A DNA stretch of 64,000 bases from contig JAURPI010000040.1 of NCBI GenBank assembly GCA_030835385.1, positions 1 through 64,000 of the forward strand, read 5' to 3'. A program made the position numbers and the translations under genes. Positions 52,697 through 63,989 of the stretch are shown in pieces; the stretch's first letter is position 1, and every line of letters starts with the position of its first letter. The notes below the pieces were generated by a model. That model ran no database searches and was not told the DNA's origin. It saw only the letters and a program-made list of their open reading frames with translations. This DNA comes from Alphaproteobacteria bacterium (lineage in GTDB: Bacteria; Pseudomonadota; Alphaproteobacteria; Rhodospirillales; Rhodospirillaceae).

Positions 52697-53494
52697 ATGC
52701 GTACCGGTCTTGTTGCAAAAAAAGTGGGGATGACTCGCGTATTCGCTGAGAGTGGCGAGCACGTACCTGTCACCGTTCTTAATGTTGGTGGCGTACAGGT
52801 TGTTGCTCAACGTACGGCCGAGACGGATGGCTATACGGCTGTTCAGCTGGGTATCGGTGCCGCTAAGCCGCGCAATGTAAATAAAGCGATGCGTGGCCAC
52901 TTCGCGAAGGTAAAAGTAGAGCCTCGTAAGAAGCTCGTTGAGTTTCGGGTTGATCCAGAGAACTTGGTCGACGTTGGCGCAGAGCTTTCAGCAGAGCACT
53001 TTGTTCCTGGTCAGTATGTCGATGTTATTGGTACGTCGATCGGTAAGGGTTTTGCCGGAGCTATGAAGCGGCACAACTTTGGTGGCTTGGAAGCGACCCA
53101 CGGTGTGTCGATATCGCACCGTAGTCATGGATCTACTGGGCAGTGCCAAGATCCAGGTAAAGTCTTTAAGGGTAAGAAGATGGCTGGCCACATGGGCGAC
53201 CATCGCACGACAGTTCAAAACCTCAAGATCGTTTCAACTGATCCGGCACGCGGTTTAATCCTCGTTAGTGGTGGCGTTCCTGGTTCTGACAATTCCTACG
53301 TCTTGATTAAAGATTCGGTCAAGAAAGCGGCGCCGGATGGCTTGCCTATGCCGGCTGCTCTTCTGTCATCGGGTAATGCCCCGGTGGAAGAGGCACAGTC
53401 TGAGGAAGCTGCAGCTGACGACGCAGCGCCAGCCGAGAACGCAGATGCTGGCGCGACTGAATCGGCCGCTGATGCGGACAAGAAGGACGATTAA
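52697..53494 (+). CDS. rplC: 50S ribosomal protein L3
   Basis: 265 residues, starting at ATG 52697 ([16 protein letters not shown]). An early 23S binder; [13 protein letters not shown] and [20 protein letters not shown] (quoted in part: [15 protein letters not shown]) lie in the loop that reaches the peptidyl-transferase centre. It is about 55 residues longer than the Escherichia protein, owing to an acidic, alanine-rich C-terminal tail ([17 protein letters not shown], then DKKDD) with no known function. A frame from 52652 would overlap rpsJ and is dismissed. Confidence 0.96.
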   Translation: MRTGLVAKKVGMTRVFAESGEHVPVTVLNVGGVQVVAQRTAETDGYTAVQLGIGAAKPRNVNKAMRGHFAKVKVEPRKKLVEFRVDPENLVDVGAELSAEHFVPGQYVDVIGTSIGKGFAGAMKRHNFGGLEATHGVSISHRSHGSTGQCQDPGKVFKGKKMAGHMGDHRTTVQNLKIVSTDPARGLILVSGGVPGSDNSYVLIKDSVKKAAPDGLPMPAALLSSGNAPVEEAQSEEAAADDAAPAENADAGATESAADADKKDD

Positions 53495-53497
53495 GTT

Positions 53498-54118
53498 ATG
53501 AAGTGCGATGTCATTAACCTAGATAGCAAAAGCGTAGGGTCGGTCGATTTGGCTGATGCTATCTTTGGCTTAGAGGTGCGGGAAGATATCCTGCATCGGG
53601 TCGTACGCTGGCAACTGGCGAAACGTCAGTCGGGCAACCACAAAACCAAGACGGTTGGCGAAGTCAGTGGTACGAACAAGAAGCCGTTTAAGCAAAAAGG
53701 CACGGGTCGTGCACGGCAAGGTAATGCCCGGGCACCACAAATGCGTGGTGGTGGTAAGGCGTTCGGACCTGTTGTGCGTAGTCACGCCCACTCACTTAAC
53801 AAGAAAGTACGTCGTCTCGGCCTCAAAACGGCTTTGTCCGCAAAGGCTAAAGAAGGCAGCTTGATTGTTCTGGACGAAGCCAAGTCTGCAGAGGGCAAGA
53901 CCAAAAAGTTGGCAACACAGATTAAGAACTTGGGTTGGAAGTCAGCTCTTATCATTGATGGCCCTGATCTAGATGAAGGGTTCTGCTTAGCCGCCCGCAA
54001 CATCATTGGTCTCGATGTTCTGCCGTCAGAGGGCGCGAATGTTTATGACATTCTTCGTCGCGAAAAACTGGTTCTTACAAAAGCAGGGCTGGAAAAGCTT
54101 GAGGAGCGTTTGAAATGA
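53498..54118 (+). CDS. rplD: 50S ribosomal protein L4
   Basis: 206 residues, standard. L4 lines the exit tunnel, and in some bacteria it represses this operon. [22 protein letters not shown] is the tunnel-loop signature (quoted in part: [19 protein letters not shown]). The ATG is three bases past rplC, and its stop overlaps the rplW start (ATGA). Confidence 0.97.
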   Translation: MKCDVINLDSKSVGSVDLADAIFGLEVREDILHRVVRWQLAKRQSGNHKTKTVGEVSGTNKKPFKQKGTGRARQGNARAPQMRGGGKAFGPVVRSHAHSLNKKVRRLGLKTALSAKAKEGSLIVLDEAKSAEGKTKKLATQIKNLGWKSALIIDGPDLDEGFCLAARNIIGLDVLPSEGANVYDILRREKLVLTKAGLEKLEERLK

Positions 54119-54423
54119 GCGCAGACAAGCAACCAACAGAACTTCTTTACGATGTGATTGAATCTCCACATATCACTGAAAAGTCGACACTGGCGTCTGA
54201 GTTTAACCAAGTTGTCTTCAAGGTCGCGATGTGGGCGACGAAACCGCAGATCAAACAGGCTGTTGAGGTTCTGTTTAAAGTCAACGTTAAGGCTGTGAAT
54301 ACCTTGGTCCAGAAGGGTAAGGTAAAGCGTTTTCGCGGCGAGATCGGCAAGCGCAATAATACGAAAAAGGCGATCGTCACATTGGCCGAAGGCCAATCCA
54401 TTGATGTGACGACGGGACTGTAG
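54115..54423 (+). CDS. rplW: 50S ribosomal protein L23
   Basis: 102 residues, standard. L23 sits at the tunnel exit and docks trigger factor and [23 protein letters not shown] and the K-R-rich loop [15 protein letters not shown] are family features. Coupled to rplD by a four-base overlap. Confidence 0.96.
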   Translation: MSADKQPTELLYDVIESPHITEKSTLASEFNQVVFKVAMWATKPQIKQAVEVLFKVNVKAVNTLVQKGKVKRFRGEIGKRNNTKKAIVTLAEGQSIDVTTGL

Positions 54424-54427
54424 AGCG

Positions 54428-55267
54428 ATGGCACTTAAATCCTATAAGCCAAGGACACCTGGTATGCGCGGGCTTGTGCTCGTCGACCGGTCTGATTTGC
54501 ACAAGGGCGGGCCGGTCAAAGCGTTGACCGAGGGGCTTACCAAATCTGGTGGTCGCAACAATCATGGCCGCCTGACCATGCGTCACATCGGCGGTGGCCA
54601 TAAGCGCCGCTACCGTAAGATTGATTTCAAGCGCACTAAATTGGATGTGGCTGCGACGGTTGAGCGTCTCGAATATGACCCTAACCGTACCGCGTTCATT
54701 GCGCTGATTAAGTACGATGATGGTGAGCAGGCATATATTCTAGCGCCACAGCGCCTCAAGGTGGGTGATCAGGTGATTTCATCTGAACAAGCCGATATAA
54801 AGCCTGGTAATGCGATGCCGCTTAAGAATATTCCGGTCGGCACGATCATTCACAACATTGAAATCAAGCCGGGCAAGGGTGCCCAAATGGCACGCTCAGC
54901 CGGCTGCTATGCGCAGTTGATTGGTAAGGACGGCGGTTATGCGCAGCTGCGACTGTCTTCTGGAGAGTTGCGATTGGTGCGCGGTGAGTGCATCGCGTCA
55001 GTCGGGGCTGTTTCGAACCCCGACAATCAAAATATCAAATTGGGTAAGGCAGGTCGTAAACGGTGGATGGGTGTTCGCCCAACTGTCCGTGGTGTTGTTA
55101 TGAACCCGGTTGATCACCCCCATGGTGGTGGTGAAGGTAAGACCTCTGGTGGCCGCCATCCGGTGACACCGTGGGGTAAGCCGACAAAAGGTAAGAAGAC
55201 TCGTTCCAACAAGCGCACAGATGGGCTGATTATGCGTAGCCGTCATCTGGCCAAGAAAAAAAGATAG
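54428..55267 (+). CDS. rplB: 50S ribosomal protein L2
   Basis: 279 residues, standard. L2 is required for subunit joining and peptidyl transfer. [19 protein letters not shown] (about 223-241) holds the conserved His, and [19 protein letters not shown] is the RNA-binding opening. Starts four bases after rplW. Confidence 0.98.
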   Translation: MALKSYKPRTPGMRGLVLVDRSDLHKGGPVKALTEGLTKSGGRNNHGRLTMRHIGGGHKRRYRKIDFKRTKLDVAATVERLEYDPNRTAFIALIKYDDGEQAYILAPQRLKVGDQVISSEQADIKPGNAMPLKNIPVGTIIHNIEIKPGKGAQMARSAGCYAQLIGKDGGYAQLRLSSGELRLVRGECIASVGAVSNPDNQNIKLGKAGRKRWMGVRPTVRGVVMNPVDHPHGGGEGKTSGGRHPVTPWGKPTKGKKTRSNKRTDGLIMRSRHLAKKKR

Positions 55268-55283
55268 TAACGGAGGGCGCTAA

Positions 55284-55562
55284 GTGGTTCGTTCTGTTTG
55301 GAAAGGTCCGTTCGTCGACGGCTATCTGCTTAAGAAAGCAGAAGCGGCTCGTGCGTCTGGCCGCAATGATGTGATTAAAATCTGGTCGCGCCGCTCAACG
55401 ATACTGCCGCAGTTTGTGGGGCTGACGTTTGGTGTGCACAACGGTCATAAATTTGTGCCAGTCTTGGTAACGGAAAACATGATTGGTCACAAATTCGGCG
55501 AATTTTCGCCTACGCGGACCTATTACGGCCATGCGGCCGATAAGAAAGCGAAGAGGGGCTAG
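55284..55562 (+). CDS. rpsS: 30S ribosomal protein S19
   Basis: 92 residues with a GTG start after [24 protein letters not shown] and [19 protein letters not shown] are family signatures. S19 is in the 30S head and contacts S13. Starts 16 bases after rplB. Confidence 0.97.
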   Translation: MVRSVWKGPFVDGYLLKKAEAARASGRNDVIKIWSRRSTILPQFVGLTFGVHNGHKFVPVLVTENMIGHKFGEFSPTRTYYGHAADKKAKRG

Positions 55563-55564
55563 TC

Positions 55565-55945
55565 ATGGGTAAGCCGAGCAAAGAGCGGCGTCTCAGCGAC
55601 GTTGAAGCGCGCGCTTTCTCGAAGTCAATTCGGGTTAGCCCTCAGAAATTGAATCTGGTGGCTCGCTCGATCCGTGGAAAAACAGCTGAAGCTGCTTTGG
55701 CCCAGCTCACTTTCTCAACACGGCGTGTGGCTAACGATGTGAAACGAGTGCTTGAGGCAGCGATCGCAAATGCTGAGAACAATCATCAGCTTGATGTTGA
55801 TAGCTTGGTTGTTTCAGAAGCTTTCGTTGGTAAAAGTTTGACGATGAAACGCTGGCGTCCGCGGGCTCGTGGTCGCGTTGGCAAGATCATTAAGCCTTTT
55901 AGTAACCTTACAATTATCGTGCGCGAGCGCGAGGAGACCGTTTAA
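55565..55945 (+). CDS. rplV: 50S ribosomal protein L22
   Basis: 126 residues. L22 contributes the second arm of the tunnel constriction. [20 protein letters not shown] and the end [18 protein letters not shown] are typical. It is slightly extended at the N-terminus ([17 protein letters not shown]), as in many alphaproteobacteria. The stop overlaps the rpsC start by one base. Confidence 0.96.
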   Translation: MGKPSKERRLSDVEARAFSKSIRVSPQKLNLVARSIRGKTAEAALAQLTFSTRRVANDVKRVLEAAIANAENNHQLDVDSLVVSEAFVGKSLTMKRWRPRARGRVGKIIKPFSNLTIIVREREETV

Positions 55946-56625
55946 TGGGTCAGAAAGTTAATCCTATTGGTTTGCGCCTAGGCATCAATCGTACCTGGGA
56001 CTCGCGCTGGTTCGCGGGCAAAGACAAGTACGCTGACATGCTTCACGAAGACCTGCGTATTCGCAAGTATTTGCAGGACCGTTTGGCACAGGCTGGGGTC
56101 TCTAAGGTTGTCATTGAACGCCCTGCGAAAAAAGCGCGCGTTACCATTCATACGGCGCGCCCCGGTGTTGTGATTGGCAAAAAAGGCCAAGACATTGAGA
56201 ACATGCGCAAGAAGCTGAAGGCGATGACGGGCAATGAAGTGAGTCTCAATATTGTTGAGATTCGTAAGCCTGAAATCGACGCTCAATTGGTTGCCGAAAA
56301 CATTGCACAACAGCTGGAGCGTCGCGTAGCGTTTCGCCGGGCCATGAAGCGCGCTGTTCAATCGGCAATGCGTCTCGGAGCTGGTGGTATTCGTATTAAC
56401 TGTGCTGGTCGTTTGGGTGGCGCAGAGATTGCGCGGACAGAATGGTATCGCGAAGGCCGTGTGCCCCTGCATACGTTGCGCGCTGATATTGATTACGGAG
56501 AAGCCAGCGGTCACACGACCTATGGCGTCTGCGGTGTGAAAGTTTGGATCTACAAGGGCGATATCATGGAGCACGACCCCATGGCCCATGAATCACGTTT
56601 ACAGGATCAGTCAGCACGTCCGTAG
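55945..56625 (+). CDS. rpsC: 30S ribosomal protein S3
   Basis: 226 residues, standard. It forms part of the mRNA entry site. [20 protein letters not shown] opens it, and the KH domain has the [18 protein letters not shown] loop. [20 protein letters not shown] closes the core. The one-base overlap with rplV gives coupling. Confidence 0.97.
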   Translation: MGQKVNPIGLRLGINRTWDSRWFAGKDKYADMLHEDLRIRKYLQDRLAQAGVSKVVIERPAKKARVTIHTARPGVVIGKKGQDIENMRKKLKAMTGNEVSLNIVEIRKPEIDAQLVAENIAQQLERRVAFRRAMKRAVQSAMRLGAGGIRINCAGRLGGAEIARTEWYREGRVPLHTLRADIDYGEASGHTTYGVCGVKVWIYKGDIMEHDPMAHESRLQDQSARP

Positions 56626-56658
56626 GCGCGCTGGTTAGAGTCTTAAGGAAGGTTCGGG

Positions 56659-57078
56659 ATGTTAAGTCCGAAACGTACAAAGTTTAGAAAGGCCCATAAG
56701 GGACGCATTCATGGCGTTGCTCATGCGGGGTCACAGCTCAATTTCGGGGCGTATGGCCTGAAGGCGTTGCAGCCTGAGCGGGTGACAGCTCGGCAGATCG
56801 AAGCCGCGCGTCGTGCAATGACTCGCCATATGAAACGTCAAGGTCGCGTTTGGATCCGTATTTTCCCAGATGTTCCGGTGTCAAAAAAGCCGGCAGAGGT
56901 TCGTCAAGGTAAAGGTAAGGGATCTGTCGAGTATTGGGCTTGTCGGGTTAAGCCAGGGCGCATCATGTTTGAAGTTGATGGTGTTCCTGAGGCTGTGGCG
57001 CGCGAGGCATTTGAATTGGCCTCAGCCAAGCTTCCGATCAAGACGAAGTTTGTTTCTCGTATTGGGGCGGAGGGTTAG
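56659..57078 (+). CDS. rplP: 50S ribosomal protein L16
   Basis: 139 residues, standard. It positions tRNA near the A-site. [18 protein letters not shown] and [20 protein letters not shown] are signatures. It lies 33 bases after rpsC, with AAGGAAGG before the ATG. Confidence 0.97.
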   Translation: MLSPKRTKFRKAHKGRIHGVAHAGSQLNFGAYGLKALQPERVTARQIEAARRAMTRHMKRQGRVWIRIFPDVPVSKKPAEVRQGKGKGSVEYWACRVKPGRIMFEVDGVPEAVAREAFELASAKLPIKTKFVSRIGAEG

Positions 57079-57081
57079 GTC

Positions 57082-57291
57082 ATGGCGAAAGCTGAAGATT
57101 TGCGCGCCAAGAGCGAAGATGAATTGTCGGGCCGGTTGCTCGAGCTGAAGAAAACGCAACTTAACCTTCGTTTTCAGCAGGCGTCTGGCCAACTTGAGAA
57201 CACAGCGGAATTCATGCGCGTGCGTCGCGAAATCGCGCAGATAAAGACCATCCTGCATCAACGCGGTACAGCCGCAGCGGCGCAGGCGTAA
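57082..57291 (+). CDS. rpmC: 50S ribosomal protein L29
   Basis: 69 residues, a two-helix protein next to the exit tunnel. [21 protein letters not shown], quoted in part as [12 protein letters not shown], and [15 protein letters not shown] are the family helices. Three bases after rplP. Confidence 0.95.
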   Translation: MAKAEDLRAKSEDELSGRLLELKKTQLNLRFQQASGQLENTAEFMRVRREIAQIKTILHQRGTAAAAQA

Positions 57292-57301
57292 GGAGAGACT
57301 G

Positions 57302-57541
57302 ATGCCCAAGCGTATTCTGCAAGGGGTTGTGGTGAGCGACAAACAAGACAAGACCGTAGTGGTCAAAGTCGAAAGACGTGTCCCGCACCCTCTGTACAAG
57401 AAATTTATCAAGCGCTCGAAAAAGTATGCGGCGCATGATGAGACCAACAGTTGCAAGATTGGCGACATTGTTCGCATTCGCGAATGTTCACCAATCTCGA
57501 AGAGAAAGACCTGGGAGCTCGTAGCTGACTCGGCTGAGTAA
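57302..57541 (+). CDS. rpsQ: 30S ribosomal protein S17
   Basis: 79 residues, an OB-fold 16S binder. [20 protein letters not shown] and [19 protein letters not shown] are signatures. Ten bases after rpmC, with AAGGAGAG upstream. Confidence 0.96.
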   Translation: MPKRILQGVVVSDKQDKTVVVKVERRVPHPLYKKFIKRSKKYAAHDETNSCKIGDIVRIRECSPISKRKTWELVADSAE

Positions 57542-57574
57542 GTTACACCAGGGCGAAGGTAAGGACGTAATGCT

Positions 57575-57943
57575 ATGATTCAGATGCAAACAAGCCTGGA
57601 CGTTGCCGATAACTCGGGGGCGAGGCGGGTTCAGTGCATCAAGGTTCTGGGTGGATCCAAGCGCAGATTCGCGGGTGTCGGAGACGTCATCGTGGTTTCT
57701 GTTAAGGAAGCGATTCCCCGTGGCCGCGTTAAGAAGGGTGACGTGCATCGCGCTGTCATCGTTCGCACCGCCAAAGAAGTACGCCGCGCTGATGGAACAG
57801 CTATTCGTTTCGACAGCAACGCAGCGGTTTTGATCAGTAAAACTGGCGAGCCAATCGGAACTCGTATTTTTGGGCCGGTTACCCGTGAATTGCGGTCTAA
57901 GGCGTTCATGAAAATCGTCTCATTGGCACCGGAGGTGCTGTGA
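57575..57943 (+). CDS. rplN: 50S ribosomal protein L14
   Basis: 122 residues, standard; bridges to 16S at the subunit interface. [20 protein letters not shown] and [17 protein letters not shown] are signatures. It is the first gene of the spc set, 33 bases after rpsQ. No S8-binding stem like the Escherichia spc control site was recognised. Confidence 0.97.
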   Translation: MIQMQTSLDVADNSGARRVQCIKVLGGSKRRFAGVGDVIVVSVKEAIPRGRVKKGDVHRAVIVRTAKEVRRADGTAIRFDSNAAVLISKTGEPIGTRIFGPVTRELRSKAFMKIVSLAPEVL

Positions 57944-58257
57944 TGGCTAACAGATTTAAGAAGGGTGATAAGGTCATAGTTCTTACCGGTAAAGATCGCG
58001 GCAAGACGGGCGATATCGTTAAAGCAATACCGCAGGAAGGTCGGGTGATTGTTCAGGGCATTAATATGATGCGCCGGCATACACGTCCGTCTGCGTCAGA
58101 GGCTGGTGGGATTGTTGAGAACGAAGCTTCAATCCATGTGTCAAATGTGGCGATCGTCGATCCGAAAGAGAACGTTGCGACCCGTGTTGGGTTCCGCATG
58201 CTCGACGACGGCACCAAAGTCCGGTTCGCGAAGCGTTCCGGCGAAGTGATCGATTGA
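57943..58257 (+). CDS. rplX: 50S ribosomal protein L24
   Basis: 104 residues. A KOW-domain assembly initiator: [21 protein letters not shown] use ATG 57943, whose A is the last base of the rplN stop, with GGAGG seven bases before it; a GTG one codon earlier is possible. It is an early 50S binder near the tunnel exit. Confidence 0.95.
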   Translation: MANRFKKGDKVIVLTGKDRGKTGDIVKAIPQEGRVIVQGINMMRRHTRPSASEAGGIVENEASIHVSNVAIVDPKENVATRVGFRMLDDGTKVRFAKRSGEVID

Positions 58258-58264
58258 GGCTGCT

Positions 58265-58813
58265 ATGACTGAACCACGTTTGCGCCAACATTATAACGAC
58301 GTCGTCCGGAAGTCTCTTCTGGAATCCTTCTCGTATAAGAATCCGATGGAAGTGCCGAAACTCGAGAAGATTGTTCTCAATATGGGTGTTGGTGAAGCAT
58401 CACAGGATCGCAAGAAGATAGAGGGCGCTGTCCAGGACTTAACACTAATTTCCGGTCAAAAGCCGTTGATCACGCGAGCTAAGAAATCAATCGCCGGCTT
58501 CAAGCTGCGTGACGGAATGATGGTCGGAACTTCTGTAACTCTGCGTCGTGTTCGCATGTACGAATTTATGGACCGCTTGGTAACGATCGCGTTGCCTCGC
58601 GTTAGAGATTTCCGTGGTCTTCCGCCGAATAGCTTTGACGGCCGGGGGAACTACAACATGGGCCTTAAGGAGCAGATCGTTTTTCCTGAGATCGATTATG
58701 ATCAGGTGGACAAAGTCCGCGGTCTAAACATCACCATTTGCACAACGGCTAAGAACGACGAAGAAGCGAAGGCGCTTCTCGCAGGGTTCGACATGCCGTT
58801 CCGTAAAAATTAA
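58265..58813 (+). CDS. rplE: 50S ribosomal protein L5
   Basis: 182 residues, standard. L5 binds 5S rRNA and contacts the P-site t[22 protein letters not shown] and [20 protein letters not shown] are signatures. Seven bases after rplX. Confidence 0.97.
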   Translation: MTEPRLRQHYNDVVRKSLLESFSYKNPMEVPKLEKIVLNMGVGEASQDRKKIEGAVQDLTLISGQKPLITRAKKSIAGFKLRDGMMVGTSVTLRRVRMYEFMDRLVTIALPRVRDFRGLPPNSFDGRGNYNMGLKEQIVFPEIDYDQVDKVRGLNITICTTAKNDEEAKALLAGFDMPFRKN

Positions 58814-58833
58814 CGCCTGGAGCACGCTGAACT

Positions 58834-59139
58834 ATGGCTAAGAAGAGCGCTGTACAACGAGATCTTAAGCGTCGCCGCATGGCGGCCCAGCAGAATGAAC
58901 GCCGGGCTGAACTGAAGGCGATGGTTATGGATCGCACGTCGTCTCCTGAAGAACGATTTGAGGCGGCACTCAAGCTTGCTGAAATGCCGCGTAATGGATC
59001 CAAAGTGCGGATACACAATCGGTGCGAAGTCACCGGTCGTCCGCGCGGTGTTTATCGAAAGTTTAAGCTCGGCCGCATCAAGCTGCGGGATTTGGCGTCG
59101 AGAGGCCAAATTCCCGGCATGGTTAAGTCGAGTTGGTAA
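58834..59139 (+). CDS. rpsN: 30S ribosomal protein S14 (zinc-free type)
   Basis: 101 residues, the long C-minus form: only one Cys ([16 protein letters not shown]) in place of the CxxC pairs of zinc-binding S14. [17 protein letters not shown] is the universal C-terminus. It sits in the 30S head. Confidence 0.97.
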   Translation: MAKKSAVQRDLKRRRMAAQQNERRAELKAMVMDRTSSPEERFEAALKLAEMPRNGSKVRIHNRCEVTGRPRGVYRKFKLGRIKLRDLASRGQIPGMVKSSW

Positions 59140-59151
59140 GGAGAGACGATT

Positions 59152-59550
59152 GTGGCTTTATCCGATCCTATCGGTGATACGCTAACTCGTATCCGCAATG
59201 GACAGCGGGCACGTAAGAACGCTGTTACCGCACCGGCCTCTAAGCTCCGGGAGAACCTGCTCGATGTGTTGCAGCGAGAAGGCTATATCCGTGGCTTTGA
59301 GCGTTACAATGTGCGGCCCGGCATCGACGAGTTACGTATTGAGTTGAAATATAACGAAGGCGAACCGGTGATCAGCAAGATCACACGTGTTTCTAAGCCT
59401 GGTCGACGGATTTACTCGAAAATCAAAGATTTGCCGCGCGTTTATAACGGCCTAGGCATCTCTATTTTGTCGACGCCACGAGGCGTGATGTCGGACCACG
59501 AGGCGCGTGATGCCAATGTGGGCGGCGAAGTTCTCTGCCAGGTATTTTAG
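59152..59550 (+). CDS. rpsH: 30S ribosomal protein S8
   Basis: 132 residues with a GTG start after [27 protein letters not shown] and the end [20 protein letters not shown] are signatures. It is a primary 16S binder; in Escherichia it represses the spc operon. Confidence 0.97.
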   Translation: MALSDPIGDTLTRIRNGQRARKNAVTAPASKLRENLLDVLQREGYIRGFERYNVRPGIDELRIELKYNEGEPVISKITRVSKPGRRIYSKIKDLPRVYNGLGISILSTPRGVMSDHEARDANVGGEVLCQVF

Positions 59551-59562
59551 GAGGGCTTTCGT

Positions 59563-60096
59563 ATGTCACGTATTGGAAAAAACCCGGTCGCTATACCTGA
59601 TGGCGTCACTGTTACCATGGACGGCAACAAACTGACGGCCAAAGGCAAGCGCGGTGAGTTGTCTTTCCTGACGGCAGATGAGATTGAGACGATCATTTCA
59701 GATAATGAAGTGACCGTTAAGCCAAAAGGAAACGGTAAGCGTGCGCGCACAATGTGGGGCACGACGCGCTCTCTTGTTGAGAACATGGTGGTCGGTGTGA
59801 GTAAAGGTTTTACCAAGACCTTGGAAATTCAGGGTGTTGGGTACAAAGCGCAGGCTCAAGGCAAGAAACTGGTTCTTAGTCTTGGGTTCTCACACGACGT
59901 TGATTTTCCGGTTCCGGAAGGTATCGAGATCAAGACGCCGCAGCCGACCCAGATTGATATCACGGGTTCGGACCTACAGAAGGTCGGCCAAGTTGCTGCT
60001 GAAATCCGCGCCTATCGTTCTCCTGAGCCCTACAAGGGCAAGGGTGTGCGCTACGCCGGCGAGTACATCCTTCGTAAAGAAGGCAAGAAGAAGTAA
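59563..60096 (+). CDS. rplF: 50S ribosomal protein L6
   Basis: 177 residues, standard, with two tandem L6 folds. SRIGKNPVAIPDGVTVTMDG starts it and SPEPYKGKGVRYAGEYILRK is the conserved end of the second domain. It lies near the GTPase-associated centre. Confidence 0.97.
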   Translation: MSRIGKNPVAIPDGVTVTMDGNKLTAKGKRGELSFLTADEIETIISDNEVTVKPKGNGKRARTMWGTTRSLVENMVVGVSKGFTKTLEIQGVGYKAQAQGKKLVLSLGFSHDVDFPVPEGIEIKTPQPTQIDITGSDLQKVGQVAAEIRAYRSPEPYKGKGVRYAGEYILRKEGKKK

Positions 60097-60107
60097 GGAT
60101 CTGAGCG

Positions 60108-60470
60108 ATGACGTCAGTTATCAAATTGTTCAATCGCCGCAAGGCGCGAACCCGTTACAAGATACGCAAGATGAAGAGCGATCGTCCGCGTTTGTCGGTG
60201 TTCCGTTCTGGCCGTCACATTTATGCCCAGGTCATTAACGATGTTGAGGGTGATACTGTTGTCGCGGCATCAAGCCTGGAAAGCGGCGTAAAGAAGGACA
60301 CGTCAAAGGGCTGCACAATCGATGCCGCGCAGGCTGTCGGGAAGTTGATTGCTGAGCGCGCGAAGGGCGCTGGCGTCACGGACGTAATATTCGATCGCGG
60401 TGGATACAAATACCACGGCCGCGTTAAGGCATTAGCCGACGCAGCACGGGAAGGTGGCCTGTCGTTCTAG
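60108..60470 (+). CDS. rplR: 50S ribosomal protein L18
   Basis: 120 residues, a 5S rRNA binder. [20 protein letters not shown] and [20 protein letters not shown] are signatures. Eleven bases after rplF. Confidence 0.97.
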   Translation: MTSVIKLFNRRKARTRYKIRKMKSDRPRLSVFRSGRHIYAQVINDVEGDTVVAASSLESGVKKDTSKGCTIDAAQAVGKLIAERAKGAGVTDVIFDRGGYKYHGRVKALADAAREGGLSF

Positions 60471-60496
60471 CAGGCGCCAAAGGAAGGACTAAAGAT

Positions 60497-61075
60497 ATGG
60501 CACGTTCAGGACCAAACGCGGATAGACGCGACAGGGATAAAGACGACGATCTCGTCGATAAGCTCGTCTATATCAATCGCGTTGCGAAGGTTGTGAAGGG
60601 TGGACGCCGATTTGCATTTGCAGCCCTGGTTGTCGTTGGCGACACCAAAGGTCGTGTTGGCTATGGCTCGGGTAAAGCTCGTGAAGTTCCTGAGGCGATC
60701 CGCAAAGCCACAGAGCAAGCTAAACGTACGCTGGTTCGCGTTCCGTTGCGAGAAGGCCGGACGTTGCATCACGACGTGAATGGCAAGTTTGGTGCCGGCC
60801 TTGTCGTGCTGCGGTCAGCGCCCCCTGGTACGGGTATCATTGCTGGCGGCCCGATGCGTGCCGTATTCGAAACGATGGGTGTTCAAGATGTTGTGGCCAA
60901 GAGTAAGGGGTCGAACAACCCCTATAATATGGTCAAAGCAACATTTGAAGCGCTCAAGTCCCTGCGTTCACCGCGCATGATTGCGGCCAAGCGTGGTAAA
61001 AAGGTTGCCGATATTGTTGGACGACGTGGCGATGCGGCGCCGCGCGATGAAGCGCCGGTTCAGGAGGCGTCCTAA
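60497..61075 (+). CDS. rpsE: 30S ribosomal protein S5
   Basis: 192 residues. It affects accuracy and mRNA entry. [20 protein letters not shown] and [20 protein letters not shown] are signatures. A short C-terminal tail ([16 protein letters not shown]) extends past the usual end. The rpmD ATG uses the last base of its stop. Confidence 0.97.
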   Translation: MARSGPNADRRDRDKDDDLVDKLVYINRVAKVVKGGRRFAFAALVVVGDTKGRVGYGSGKAREVPEAIRKATEQAKRTLVRVPLREGRTLHHDVNGKFGAGLVVLRSAPPGTGIIAGGPMRAVFETMGVQDVVAKSKGSNNPYNMVKATFEALKSLRSPRMIAAKRGKKVADIVGRRGDAAPRDEAPVQEAS

Positions 61076-61281
61076 TGGCGGGTAAGTCAAAATCGAAGGG
61101 CACCGTTACGGTCACCCAGATTGGCAGTCCGATTGGGCGTCACAAATCTCAGCGTGCGACTTTGAAAGGTCTGGGACTAGATAAGATGCACAGCACGCGC
61201 ACGCTAGAAGATACACCGTCGGTACGTGGAATGATTAACAAGGTCAGTCACCTTGTTCGCGTAGAAGCAGACACTAAATAA
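61075..61281 (+). CDS. rpmD: 50S ribosomal protein L30
   Basis: 68 residues. [20 protein letters not shown] and the end [15 protein letters not shown] are signatures. It overlaps rpsE by one base. It has a short basic N-terminal extension (AGKSKSKGT). Confidence 0.95.
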   Translation: MAGKSKSKGTVTVTQIGSPIGRHKSQRATLKGLGLDKMHSTRTLEDTPSVRGMINKVSHLVRVEADTK

Positions 61282-61325
61282 ATTTTAGAACAGGCGCCGA
61301 CCTATCGGCGTCAGGAAGGCTCGTT

Positions 61326-61868
61326 ATGCAACTGAACCAATTACGGGATAAGCCCGGTGCTACAGAGAAACGGACTCGCGTTGGCCGCGGACCCGGTTCT
61401 GGCAAAGGCAAGACGGCTGGCCGCGGCCACAAAGGTCAGAAATCCCGCACTGGCGTCTCGATCCGTGGGTTTGAAGGCGGTCAAATGCCGATTTACCGTC
61501 GGCTGCCGAAGCGTGGTTTTAATGTCGTTAATCCTAAAGAATTTGCTGTTATCAACGTTGGCCGTCTTCAGAAGGTCATCGACGAAGGCCGTTTGGATGC
61601 GAAAAAGCCAATAGATGGCGATGCGCTTGAAGCGGCAGGTTTGGTTCGTCCACGTCGCGATGGTGTAAGGTTGCTTGCCTCTGGTGAGTTGAAAGCCAAG
61701 CTTACCATTACGGTTGATCATGCCTCTGCGGCTGCCATTGCTGCTGTTGAAAAGGCTGGTGGTTCGGTCACTGTCAATGCGCCTGCGCCTGCCGCCGAAG
61801 AAGCAAAGCCTAAAAAAGAAAAGAAAGCGAAAGCCGACAACAAGCCTGCTGACGAAGGTAGCGAGTAA
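61326..61868 (+). CDS. rplO: 50S ribosomal protein L15
   Basis: 180 residues. The Gly-rich basic start [20 protein letters not shown] and [18 protein letters not shown] are signatures. It is about 35 residues longer than the Escherichia protein because of a charged tail ([17 protein letters not shown], then [10 protein letters not shown]). It is a late assembly protein in 50S. Confidence 0.96.
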   Translation: MQLNQLRDKPGATEKRTRVGRGPGSGKGKTAGRGHKGQKSRTGVSIRGFEGGQMPIYRRLPKRGFNVVNPKEFAVINVGRLQKVIDEGRLDAKKPIDGDALEAAGLVRPRRDGVRLLASGELKAKLTITVDHASAAAIAAVEKAGGSVTVNAPAPAAEEAKPKKEKKAKADNKPADEGSE

Positions 61869-61873
61869 CCAAT

Positions 61874-63235
61874 ATGGCCTCCGCCGCTGACCAAATGGCC
61901 GCGAACGTCAACTTTGGCGTTTTTGCCAAGGCCACTGACCTCAAGCGTCGTATTTGGTTTTCGCTTGGCGCCCTAATTGTTTATCGGATGGGCACGTTTA
62001 TCACTTTGCCGGGCATTGATCCGCAAGTGATGGCAGACATCATGCAGCAGCAAAGTGCTGGCGTCCTCGGAATGTTTGACGTCTTCGCGGGTGGTGCGTT
62101 GTCTCGCATGAGCATCTTCGCTCTCAATATTATGCCGTACATTTCGGCCGCGATTATCATGCAGCTTATGGCGGCTGTGAATCCAGCTCTTGAACAAATA
62201 AAGAAAGAGGGTGTGTCTGGTCGCATTAAAATGAACCAGTACACCCGTTACCTGACAGTGGGCATAAGTGCCTTGCAGGCACTTGGAATTGCGTCGGGTC
62301 TAGAAGGGGCAACGAGTTCCACGGGGGCGCTGGCCGTTACCAGTCCTGGTGTATTCTTTAAGTTTACGACAGTTATTACTCTGGTTGGCGGGACGATGTT
62401 CTTGGTCTGGCTGGGCGAGCAGATCAGCGAGCGTGGCATTGGACAAGGTGTTTCACTCTTGATTTTTGCCGGTATCGTTGCCGGTCTCCCAGGTGCAATC
62501 GCGCAGACACTAGAGTTGGGTCGTACTGGGGCGATGTCCCCCATGATCATCGTTGGTCTGATGATCGGTATCGTTATGACCATCTATCTCATTTGCTATG
62601 TGGAGCTCGCCCAACGCCGCATCATCGTTCAGTATCCGAAGCGCCAGGTTGGCAACAAGATGTTCGGCGGAGAAAACTCTCATCTGCCGCTAAAGCTTAA
62701 TACGGCGGGTGTAATTCCGGCTATTTTTGCCAGCTCTATCTTGTTGATGCCTTTGACGGTTGCAGGGTTACAAGGTGGCGCTGTTGATGCGGGCGGAGAA
62801 GGCGGATTCCTAAATACGATTGGGGTGCTTCTCGGTCGTGGGCAGCCGCTCTATCTCTTGCTGTACGCCGTTTTCATCGCGTTCTTTGCCTTCTTCTACA
62901 CAGCGCTTGTATTTAACCCGGCCGATACGGCTGAAAACCTTCGTAAACATGGTGGTTTTGTACCCGGCATTCGCCCCGGCAAAAATACGGCTGAGTACAT
63001 CGACTTTGTTCTTACCCGGCTTACCGCCGTAGGTAGTATTTATTTGATCGTTGTATGTCTGCTGCCCGAGATTTTGATCTCGCGCATGAACGTGACTTTT
63101 TACTTCGGCGGTACCAGCCTTCTGATTGTGGTCAATGTTACGCTCAATACGGTGCAGCAAATTCAATCTCATCTCCTGGCGCACCAATACGAAGGCCTGA
63201 TTAAGAAATCCAAATTGAGGGGGCGTAATCGATGA
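61874..63235 (+). CDS. secY: Protein translocase subunit SecY
   Basis: 453 residues with ten membrane helices, the pore of the Sec translocon. [20 protein letters not shown] carries the plug and TM2 region, [17 protein letters not shown] is a TM5 mark, and [20 protein letters not shown] is the cytoplasmic loop that contacts ribosome and SecA. The stop overlaps the adk start by four bases. Confidence 0.97.
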   Translation: MASAADQMAANVNFGVFAKATDLKRRIWFSLGALIVYRMGTFITLPGIDPQVMADIMQQQSAGVLGMFDVFAGGALSRMSIFALNIMPYISAAIIMQLMAAVNPALEQIKKEGVSGRIKMNQYTRYLTVGISALQALGIASGLEGATSSTGALAVTSPGVFFKFTTVITLVGGTMFLVWLGEQISERGIGQGVSLLIFAGIVAGLPGAIAQTLELGRTGAMSPMIIVGLMIGIVMTIYLICYVELAQRRIIVQYPKRQVGNKMFGGENSHLPLKLNTAGVIPAIFASSILLMPLTVAGLQGGAVDAGGEGGFLNTIGVLLGRGQPLYLLLYAVFIAFFAFFYTALVFNPADTAENLRKHGGFVPGIRPGKNTAEYIDFVLTRLTAVGSIYLIVVCLLPEILISRMNVTFYFGGTSLLIVVNVTLNTVQQIQSHLLAHQYEGLIKKSKLRGRNR

Positions 63236-63888
63236 CTGGGAAGCGCCTTATTCTCATGGGACCTCCGGGTGGTGGCAAAGGCACGCAGGCGAAGTTGCTG
63301 AAAGACGCCTACGGGATCATTCAATTATCGACTGGAGATATGCTTCGGGCCGCTGTCGCTGCAGGGACTGAGTTGGGCAAGCAAGCGAAAGAAATCATGG
63401 ACGCCGGACACCTCGTCTCTGACGAGATAATGGTCGGGATGATCTCGGAGCGCCTCGATCAGCCAGATTGCGCTAACGGATTTATTCTCGATGGATTCCC
63501 GAGGACGGTTGCTCAGGCTGAAAGTCTAGCTGCAATGCTGCAGGACAAGGGGGTCGAACTGGACTCAGTCATAGAGATCCGTGTGCCAGATCAGAACCTA
63601 GTCGACCGCATTACAGGGCGGTTTACATGCTCAAAATGCGGCGAAGGGTATCATGATACCTTTAAGCTGCCGAAAGTCGCGGATACTTGTGATGCTTGCG
63701 GGAGTTCTGAATTTACGAGACGAGATGATGACAATGCTGAGACGGTGAAATCCCGTCTCAAAGCTTACCACGGGCAGACAGCCCCGTTGCTCCCGTTTTA
63801 CGAGAGTAAAGGGCTTTTGGCTGTGGTCGACGGCGACCAGGATATGTCGGCCGTAACTACCGAGATTAAAAGGGTTTTAGACAGCTGA
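63232..63888 (+). CDS. adk: Adenylate kinase (long, zinc-lid type)
   Basis: 218 residues; ATP + AMP to 2 ADP. The P-loop is [12 protein letters not shown] (about 10-21), [11 protein letters not shown] binds AMP, and [10 protein letters not shown] is the NMP-site mark. The lid has four cysteines ([12 protein letters not shown] and CDACGSSEF), so it should bind zinc. The secY-adk-rpsM order is usual for alphaproteobacteria. Confidence 0.97.
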   Translation: MTGKRLILMGPPGGGKGTQAKLLKDAYGIIQLSTGDMLRAAVAAGTELGKQAKEIMDAGHLVSDEIMVGMISERLDQPDCANGFILDGFPRTVAQAESLAAMLQDKGVELDSVIEIRVPDQNLVDRITGRFTCSKCGEGYHDTFKLPKVADTCDACGSSEFTRRDDDNAETVKSRLKAYHGQTAPLLPFYESKGLLAVVDGDQDMSAVTTEIKRVLDS

Positions 63889-63895
63889 GGGCGTG

Positions 63896-63923
63896 TTGAC
63901 AGGTGGTCGAGCCCGCCTATAAT
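63896..63923 (+). promoter_or_regulatory. Strong sigma70 promoter of the rpsM (alpha) operon
   Basis: A perfect TTGACA (63896-63901) and perfect TATAAT (63918-63923) with a 16-base spacer. It allows the rpsM-led operon to be transcribed independently of the spc genes. The hairpin TCCGG-CTGGA-CCGGA (63934-63948) follows in the leader. Confidence 0.85.
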
Positions 63924-63989
63924 GGCGCGCTTTTCCGGCTGGACCGGACGCTCTCGAGCACAATTGATTGAATAGAAGGAGTGCGGGCC

